A stretch of DNA of 5,804 nt from the NCBI GenBank assembly GCA_944376035.1, contig CALWBJ010000244.1:1-5804 (forward strand). The letters run 5' to 3'. The translations under genes were made by a program, and so were the position numbers. Shown piece by piece: positions 5,637-5,804 of the stretch (position 1 is its first letter; each line of letters opens with the position of its first letter). A model generated the notes under the pieces. It was given only the letters and a program-made list of their open reading frames with translations. It did not search any database and was not told where the DNA came from. The DNA is from an uncultured Clostridia bacterium (GTDB taxonomy: Bacteria; Bacillota; Clostridia; Christensenellales; Borkfalkiaceae).

Positions 5637-5804
5637 GAATTTGAAAACATGGGCATTATCCCCGAGCATGTCATAACCGGCATATTGCCACGTGCTATCC
5701 TCTGTTTCCTCAACCTCAACCATATCTGTAACGCCCATTTCTTTAACGCTGTCGTGGTCGATGAAGTCGATAAGTATTGTGCCGATTTCATCCAAATACT
5801 CCTC
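5622..5804 (-). CDS. C-terminal 60 residues of an unrecognised, very acidic protein (5' end outside window)
   Basis: On the minus strand an open frame enters at base 5804 and ends at TAA (5624-5622). The visible 60 residues begin EEYLDEIGTI and end AHVFKFKRTA. They contain 16 Asp/Glu against 4 Lys/Arg, concentrated in a DMVEVEETED stretch, while the last few residues turn basic (KFKR). The gene is convergent to the late operon, which in phi29-like layouts is where the rightmost early operon reads towards the late genes. I recognise no family. Acidic composition is common among small early phage proteins that inhibit host nucleic-acid enzymes by mimicking DNA, but nothing here shows this. A reading frame on the same strand at 5366-5791 overlaps it, but is mostly antisense to the appendage gene and is not supported. 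That this frame is real rests on its stop coinciding with the terminator and on its coherent composition. Confidence 0.65.
   Translation of the reverse strand, partial: EEYLDEIGTILIDFIDHDSVKEMGVTDMVEVEETEDSTWQYAGYDMLGDNAHVFKFKRTA

Noticed and set aside
5366..5791. 141-codon minus-strand open frame spanning the terminator
   Set aside because: Most of it is antisense to the appendage beta-helix, it reads straight through the terminator hairpin, and it competes with the more coherent acidic frame ending at 5622.

Overview
The window is part of the late structural operon of a small short-tailed (podovirus) phage of the phi29 type (Salasmaviridae-like). Three consecutive plus-strand genes match the phi29 tail and connector genes in the phi29 order: gp9-like tail knob/tube protein, gp10-like portal (connector) and gp11-like lower collar protein. 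A small unrecognised gene and a 616-618 aa receptor-binding appendage protein follow. The phi29 identifications rest on residue patterns recalled from the phi29 proteins, not on a database search. Strong G-rich Shine-Dalgarno sites before every internal gene (AGGGGGTGA, GAGGTGA, AGGTGGTGA, AAGGGGGG) suggest a Firmicutes-type host. I infer an anaerobic, probably gut-dwelling bacterium, but nothing in the window proves this.

Layout: 1-1710 is the knob gene, running in from beyond the left edge. 1700-2662 is the portal, 2669-3379 the lower collar, 3391-3753 the small gene and 3756-5606 the appendage. These five genes are packed with overlaps of up to 11 bases and gaps of no more than 11 bases, and several stop codons lie inside the next gene's ribosome-binding site. 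At 5609-5636 a strong hairpin with an A-run on one side and a T-run on the other acts as a probable bidirectional terminator. From 5804 back to 5622 the end of a convergent minus-strand gene enters the window. It encodes a very acidic protein of unknown function, and its stop codon sits in the hairpin loop. There is no gene-free stretch longer than about 300 bases.

Together the products would form the neck and tail of the virion. The portal sits in the head vertex, the lower collar protein forms the upper tail tube, the knob protein forms the distal tube with a membrane-penetrating hydrophobic loop, and the appendages bind the cell surface. Unlike phi29, no tail lysin (gp13), holin, lysozyme or packaging ATPase lies between the appendage gene and the convergent operon, so these must be elsewhere or replaced. 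Points that deserve a second look are an ambiguous reading frame at the extreme left, a base-composition step between knob and portal genes, the extra small gene, the cysteine-rich appendage and the acidic convergent protein. I see no wholly new system such as a defence island, CRISPR array or RNA gene.
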